10,018 nucleotides of DNA from JAIVJZ01 sp035296385 (lineage in GTDB: Bacteria; Acidobacteriota; Blastocatellia; Pyrinomonadales; Pyrinomonadaceae). This document shows, in pieces, positions 7,003 through 10,018 of the stretch. Within the stretch, counting starts at the first letter, position 1; the number at the start of each line of letters is the position of its first letter. The position numbers were made by a program, and so were the translations under genes. Under the pieces are notes generated by a model that saw nothing but the letters and a program-made list of their open reading frames with translations, had not been told where the DNA came from and did no database searches. The stretch spans positions 1-10,018 of the forward strand of contig DATHBB010000058.1 of the NCBI GenBank assembly GCA_035296385.1, read 5' to 3'.

Positions 7003-7031
7003 TTGACTTAGCAGACTAGGTGACATAAGTT
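7003..7031 (+). promoter_or_regulatory. Weak candidate promoter for the toxin-antitoxin pair
   Basis: TTGACT (7003-7008, 5 of 6 to the -35 consensus) lies just after the AAA+ gene's stop codon. The -10 is poor: TAAGTT at 7026-7031 with a 17-nt spacer, or CATAAG at 7024-7029 with 15 nt. The ACTTA/TAAGT half-sites (7006-7010, 7026-7030) are a faint inverted repeat that could be an operator. Low confidence. Confidence 0.25.
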
Positions 7032-7053
7032 TGTGGTTGATAAGGAGTATTAT

Positions 7054-7242
7054 ATGAGTTCCGCCAAAGAAGAAGTTGAATCGCTGCTCGACAAATTGCC
7101 CGACGACTGTTCGCTCGAAGACATTCAGTATCATCTCTACGTGATCGAAAAAGTGCGGCACGGTTTGGAAGTCGCCGACACACAAGGAACACTCACACAG
7201 GAAGAGGCTGAAGGACAGTTGAGCAAATGGCTTATGAAGTAG
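7054..7242 (+). CDS. Antitoxin-like small protein (RelB-type role) upstream of a ParE/RelE toxin
   Basis: The product is 62 residues, acidic and predicted mostly helical. The segment LPDDCSLEDIQYHLYVIEKV (15-34) is the recognisable core of a small family that commonly precedes ParE/RelE-like toxins; the C-terminal part, with many Glu and Gln, would wrap the toxin. ATG 7054 is chosen because AAGGAG (7042-7047) lies 6 nt upstream; an in-frame GTG at 7033 lies before that site and is unlikely. The stop overlaps the toxin start by 16 nt, so the two are probably translationally coupled, with antitoxin made first. No clear DNA-binding motif is visible. The expected role is to neutralise the toxin and perhaps repress the operon. 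Confidence 0.75.
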   Translation: MSSAKEEVESLLDKLPDDCSLEDIQYHLYVIEKVRHGLEVADTQGTLTQEEAEGQLSKWLMK

Positions 7243-7526
7243 TCTGGTCGCCACGCGCAATTGACGACGTGGAGGCCATCGCCGCATACATCTCCATTGA
7301 TTCGCCCGCCTATGCCGCCGCAGTCGTAAAGAAAATTCTCACCGCGACGCGCAACCTCAGTCGCTTTCCCTTCTCGGGGCGCACCGTGCCGGAGTTTGAA
7401 GATGAATCACTCCGCGAACAGTTGGTCTACAGCTACCGCGTCATTTATCGCATTCAAGATCAGACCGTAACGATTGCCGCCGTGATACACGGCAGGCAGC
7501 TTCTCGAACTGGAGATGCAGCCGTAA
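7227..7526 (+). CDS. RelE/ParE-family toxin
   Basis: The product is 99 residues, the usual size for the family. It shows the ParE-like pattern: an N-terminal strand (YEVVWSPRAIDDV), two helices (residues ~11-45), the turn FPFSGRTVPEF (47-57), the strand YRVIYRI (70-76), and the closing strand VTIAAVIHGRQL (81-92). The set E. coli RelE uses for mRNA cleavage is not obvious, and the terminal HGR pattern is closer to ParE, whose known members poison DNA gyrase; the target here is unproven. Its ATG lies inside the last codons of the antitoxin gene (16-nt overlap, +1 frame) with a GAAGGA site ~11 nt upstream. This gene order and overlap are typical of type II modules. It appears intact. Confidence 0.88.
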   Translation: MAYEVVWSPRAIDDVEAIAAYISIDSPAYAAAVVKKILTATRNLSRFPFSGRTVPEFEDESLREQLVYSYRVIYRIQDQTVTIAAVIHGRQLLELEMQP

Positions 7527-7540
7527 ATCTCTCACCCTCA

Positions 7541-7575
7541 CATCACGCCGTCGTGCGCGCGTGTCTGGCGTGATG
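7541..7575. promoter_or_regulatory. Inverted repeat between toxin and peptidase genes (terminator or operator)
   Basis: CATCACGCC (7541-7549) and GGCGTGATG (7567-7575) are perfect 9-bp arms around a 17-nt loop. The repeat starts 14 nt after the toxin stop codon and ends 8 nt before a TATAAT. No T-tract follows, so an intrinsic terminator is not clear. Its place over the -35 region of the next promoter would equally suit a repressor site. Confidence 0.4.
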
Positions 7576-7583
7576 CTCTCAGG

Positions 7584-7589
7584 TATAAT
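7584..7589 (+). promoter_or_regulatory. Candidate -10 box for the S46 peptidase gene
   Basis: A perfect TATAAT lies 64 nt before the ATG at 7654, predicting a leader of about 57 nt. No good -35 hexamer is seen 16-18 nt upstream, where the inverted repeat arm lies, which may mean that an activator is needed. Confidence 0.45.
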
Positions 7590-7653
7590 ATCCTCCGTTC
7601 ACGCAACCAATTTTTTCCCCTGCAAATCCAGTCCTGACAAACGGAGTTGAGCC

Positions 7654-9729
7654 ATGAAGAGAGTCGTCGCCTTTGCGCTGTCCCTGTCTTTTCTGCTGTC
7701 CCTGCCCGCAAGCCTTCGCGCCGACGAGGGCATGTGGACTTTCGATAACCCGCCGCTCAAACAATGGAAGGAGCGTTACAACTTCGAGCCGACGAAAGAA
7801 TGGCTCGATCACGTGCGCCTCGCCTCCGTGCGCTTGCAGGACGGCGGGAGCGGTTCATTCGTCTCCCCGAACGGGCTGATGATGACCAACCAGCACGTCG
7901 CCTCCGGCCAACTCGCGAAGCTCTCGACCAAAGAGCGCGATCTGGCGAAAGACGGTTTCTACGCGCGCACGCAGGCCGAAGAGTTGAAGTGTCCCGACCT
8001 TGAGATCAACGTGCTCGTCTCCTACGAAGACGTGACGACGCGCGTGCAGGGCGCGGTCAAAGCAGGCGCGACTGACAAAGAGGCCAACGAGCAGCGCAAG
8101 GCCGAGATGTCCGTCATCGAAAAAGAATCAACCGAGCGTACGAAGTTCAAGAGCGACGTGGTGACGCTCTACAGCGGCGGCGAATACTGGCTCTACCGCT
8201 ACAAGAAGTACACGGACGTGCGACTCGTCTTCGCGCCCGAAGAGCAGATCGCTTTCTTCGGCGGCGACTACGACAACTTCACCTACCCGCGCTACAACCT
8301 CGACGTGGCTTTCCTGCGTGTCTACGAAAACGATCAGCCCGCTAAAACAGAGCACTTCTTCAAGTGGTCGGCCAAAGGCCCCACCGACGGAGAGTTCGTC
8401 ATACTCTCAGGCAACCCCGGCTCTACTAATCGCCTCCTGACCAACGCGCAGCTTCAATATCAACGCGACCTCGGCAACCCCTTGCAGATGCAGGTCTGGT
8501 CGTCGCAACGCGACGCCCTTAAACGCTACGGCGCTCTCGGCGCGGAGCAGGCGCGCCGCGCGAACGCGACCCTCCGCTCGCGCTCAAACTCGATCAAGCG
8601 TCTGGAGAGCCAGCAGGCCGGACTCCTGAACGCGCGTTTGATGGGCAAGAAAGAGGCGGAAGAGAAGGCGCTGCGCGCGGCGATTGCCGCCAAGCCCGAA
8701 TGGCAAAAGGCTTACGCGCCCGCGTGGGAGCAGGTGGCGGCGGCCTACACGGAGCTTCCGAAATATGCCAAGCGCATAGCCTTCTCCAACCTCTCGCCCT
8801 CGCGTCTCGGCTCGCTCGCCTCGACTCTCGTGCGCTACTCGGAAGAGATACGCAAACCCAACGCCACGCGCTTCGACGAGTTTCGCGACGCGCGCATCGA
8901 AGCGCTCAAAGTAAACTTGTTCTCGCCCGCGCCCATCTATCCGGACATGGAAGAGTTGGCGCTCGCCGCGTGGCTCGAAGAAGCGCAAAAGACTCTCGGC
9001 AACGACGACCCCTTCATACGCGCCGCGCTGGGCGGTGCGTCGCCCGCAGAGGTCGCAAAGCGTGTCATCACGGGAACGAAACTCGCCGATGTCGCGTTTC
9101 GCAAAAGTCTCTTTGAAGGCGGCGCAGACGCCATCGCCAAATCCGACGATCCGTTAATCGTGCTCGCGCGACGGATCGAACCCAACTACCGCGAACTGCG
9201 CGCTTGGAACGAGGAGAAGATTCTGAGCGTGGACGCGAGCGCGGGGCAGCGCATCGCGGCGGCGCGCTTCGCCGCCTACGGCAAGAACGTCGCGCCCGAC
9301 GCCACCTTCACCCTGCGCCTCTCCTACGGGCGCGCGCTCGGCTACAGCGAGGACACCACGCTCGTCCCCTTCAGAACGACCTTCTACGGCCTCTACGACC
9401 GCGCCGAAGGCTTCGGCGAAAAGCCGCCTTACGACTTGCCCGCGCGCTACAAAGAGGGGCGCAACAAGTTTGACCTCTCCACGCCCTTCAACTTCGTCTA
9501 CACGGCTGACACCATCGGCGGCAACTCCGGCTCGCCCGTCATCAACCGCAACGCCGAAGTCGTCGGCCTCAACTTCGACAGCAACATACAGAAACTCCCG
9601 AACCGCTACGTCTATGTTGACGAGGAAGAAGGAGGCCGCGCCGTCGCCGTCCACAGCATGGCGATCATCGAAGCCTTAAGGAAACTTTACTGCGCGCAGA
9701 AGCTGGCAGAAGAGATCACGGGCAGGTGA
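7654..9729 (+). CDS. Secreted S46-family dipeptidyl-peptidase-type serine peptidase (DPP7/DPP11-like)
   Basis: The product is 691 residues, the usual S46 length (~700). Residues 1-23 are a Sec signal peptide (cleavage after LRA); the mature protein opens with DEGMWTFDNPP, a hallmark of the family. The chymotrypsin-fold triad can be placed as H81 (TNQHV; the family often has TNHHC), D217 (YNLDV), and S625 (GGNSGSPV). The helical cap domain lies between, residues ~290-550. Known S46 enzymes remove dipeptides from peptide N-termini in the periplasm. The residue 18 after the catalytic serine, S643 in FDSN, aligns with Gly673 of DPP7 and Arg673 of DPP11, which set P1 preference. So it is not an obvious Asp/Glu-specific DPP11. 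The start is supported by GGAG (7643-7646) 7 nt before the ATG. It is probably transcribed alone and serves peptide nutrition. Confidence 0.92.
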   Translation: MKRVVAFALSLSFLLSLPASLRADEGMWTFDNPPLKQWKERYNFEPTKEWLDHVRLASVRLQDGGSGSFVSPNGLMMTNQHVASGQLAKLSTKERDLAKDGFYARTQAEELKCPDLEINVLVSYEDVTTRVQGAVKAGATDKEANEQRKAEMSVIEKESTERTKFKSDVVTLYSGGEYWLYRYKKYTDVRLVFAPEEQIAFFGGDYDNFTYPRYNLDVAFLRVYENDQPAKTEHFFKWSAKGPTDGEFVILSGNPGSTNRLLTNAQLQYQRDLGNPLQMQVWSSQRDALKRYGALGAEQARRANATLRSRSNSIKRLESQQAGLLNARLMGKKEAEEKALRAAIAAKPEWQKAYAPAWEQVAAAYTELPKYAKRIAFSNLSPSRLGSLASTLVRYSEEIRKPNATRFDEFRDARIEALKVNLFSPAPIYPDMEELALAAWLEEAQKTLGNDDPFIRAALGGASPAEVAKRVITGTKLADVAFRKSLFEGGADAIAKSDDPLIVLARRIEPNYRELRAWNEEKILSVDASAGQRIAAARFAAYGKNVAPDATFTLRLSYGRALGYSEDTTLVPFRTTFYGLYDRAEGFGEKPPYDLPARYKEGRNKFDLSTPFNFVYTADTIGGNSGSPVINRNAEVVGLNFDSNIQKLPNRYVYVDEEEGGRAVAVHSMAIIEALRKLYCAQKLAEEITGR

Positions 9730-9747
9730 TAGAGGGATTTGAAGTTG

Positions 9748-9753
9748 TATAAT
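9748..9753 (+). promoter_or_regulatory. Candidate -10 box for hicBA, implying a leaderless or near-leaderless transcript
   Basis: A perfect TATAAT ends 7 nt before the hicB ATG (9761). A transcript from it would begin at or next to the start codon. No Shine-Dalgarno site precedes this ATG, which agrees with leaderless translation. The -35 is weak. Confidence 0.4.
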
Positions 9754-9760
9754 CGAGAAT

Positions 9761-9964
9761 ATGAAAATCAAAGTCATCGTGCATGAAGCAGAGGAAGGCG
9801 GCTACTGGGCGGAAGTTCCCTCTATTCCGGGGTGCGCCACGCAGGGCGAGACGTTTGAAGAGTTGCTGCAAAATCTCTATGAAGCGGTTGAAGGCTGTTT
9901 ATCAATTGACGTATCTCCAGCCGAAGTGCGGGAGCATGATCGTGTGTTGGAAATCGCAGTATGA
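9761..9964 (+). CDS. hicB: HicB-family antitoxin, short form
   Basis: The product is 67 residues. It shows the HicB partial RNase-H-like fold: the strand MKIKVIVHEA, the loop EEGGYWAEVPSIPGCATQGET (11-31, with the family pattern GYWAEVPxxPGC), and the helix FEELLQNLYEAVEGCL (32-47). The separate C-terminal DNA-binding domain of longer HicB proteins is absent, so repression may be weak or need the toxin complex. Known HicB proteins neutralise HicA by binding it. The ATG overlaps the next gene's start by 4 nt (ATGA at 9961-9964), so the two are coupled. The gene lies 31 nt after the S46 peptidase stop but has its own TATAAT. Confidence 0.9.
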   Translation: MKIKVIVHEAEEGGYWAEVPSIPGCATQGETFEELLQNLYEAVEGCLSIDVSPAEVREHDRVLEIAV

Positions 9965-10018
9965 GGTCAATTTCCGGCAAGGAATTTGCCAGGCTGCTCG
10001 AACATCATGGCTGGTCAT
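9961..10018 (+). CDS. hicA: HicA-family mRNA interferase toxin, N-terminus only (cut by window edge)
   Basis: Only 19 codons are present: MRSISGKEFARLLEHHGWS. The pattern S-G-K-E, then L-L, then a G-W pair is the standard HicA opening, a double-stranded-RNA-binding-like fold. The catalytic histidine normally lies in the following GSHH strand, outside the window, so activity cannot be judged. HicA toxins cleave mRNA. The start overlaps the hicB stop in an ATGA, supporting co-translation. Confidence 0.85.
   Translation, partial: MRSISGKEFARLLEHHGWS

Noticed and set aside
7033..7242. Upstream GTG start for the antitoxin gene
   Set aside because: The GTG precedes the AAGGAG site, which is correctly spaced for ATG 7054.
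7654..9729. HtrA/DegP-type protease
   Set aside because: The TNQHV motif resembles HtrA, but there is no PDZ domain, and the DEGMW opening, ~690-residue length and GGNSGSPV near the C-terminus fit family S46.

Overview
The window is GC-rich bacterial DNA with closely packed genes on both strands and strong Shine-Dalgarno sites before several of them. A swivel-first fused aconitase-type hydratase, a secreted S46 peptidase and several small toxin-antitoxin genes would suit an Acidobacteriota (Blastocatellia-like) genome. That assignment is an impression from gene content, not a proof.

Layout. Positions 1-1926 (minus strand) hold almost all of a fused aconitase/isopropylmalate dehydratase-family enzyme, cut at the left edge. 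A divergent intergenic region (1927-2111) carries a candidate -10 box for it and a plus-strand promoter for a small secreted protein (2112-2579). An unrecognised 143-residue ORF follows (2630-3061). The next intergenic region contains a 38-bp perfect inverted repeat built from 14-bp tandem units (3063-3153). Positions 3246-6989 encode a 1247-residue membrane-anchored AAA+ protein of the ClpA/ClpB class. Then come a RelB/ParE-like toxin-antitoxin pair (7054-7526), a secreted S46 dipeptidyl-peptidase-type enzyme (7654-9729), and the start of a hicB-hicA module (9761-10018), with hicA cut by the right edge.

The most notable gene is the AAA+ protein. It has an N-terminal transmembrane helix, a helical-repeat-like segment, a first AAA+ module with an intact Walker A but no Walker B acidic pair and no arginine fingers, and a second, catalytically complete AAA+ module. 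The second module carries an IGF tripeptide where ClpA and ClpC have their ClpP-docking loop. Its last ~290 residues resemble peptide chain release factor 2, including the PCRF core and the C-terminal helix, but the GGQ-bearing catalytic segment is deleted and the SPF stop-codon tripeptide is replaced. By inference it is a membrane-tethered unfoldase or protease-targeting ATPase whose release-factor remnant may act as a ribosome- or partner-binding module.

The remaining genes look like independent units. The two toxin-antitoxin modules flank the S46 peptidase and are visibly less GC-rich than their neighbours, which suggests acquisition by transfer.
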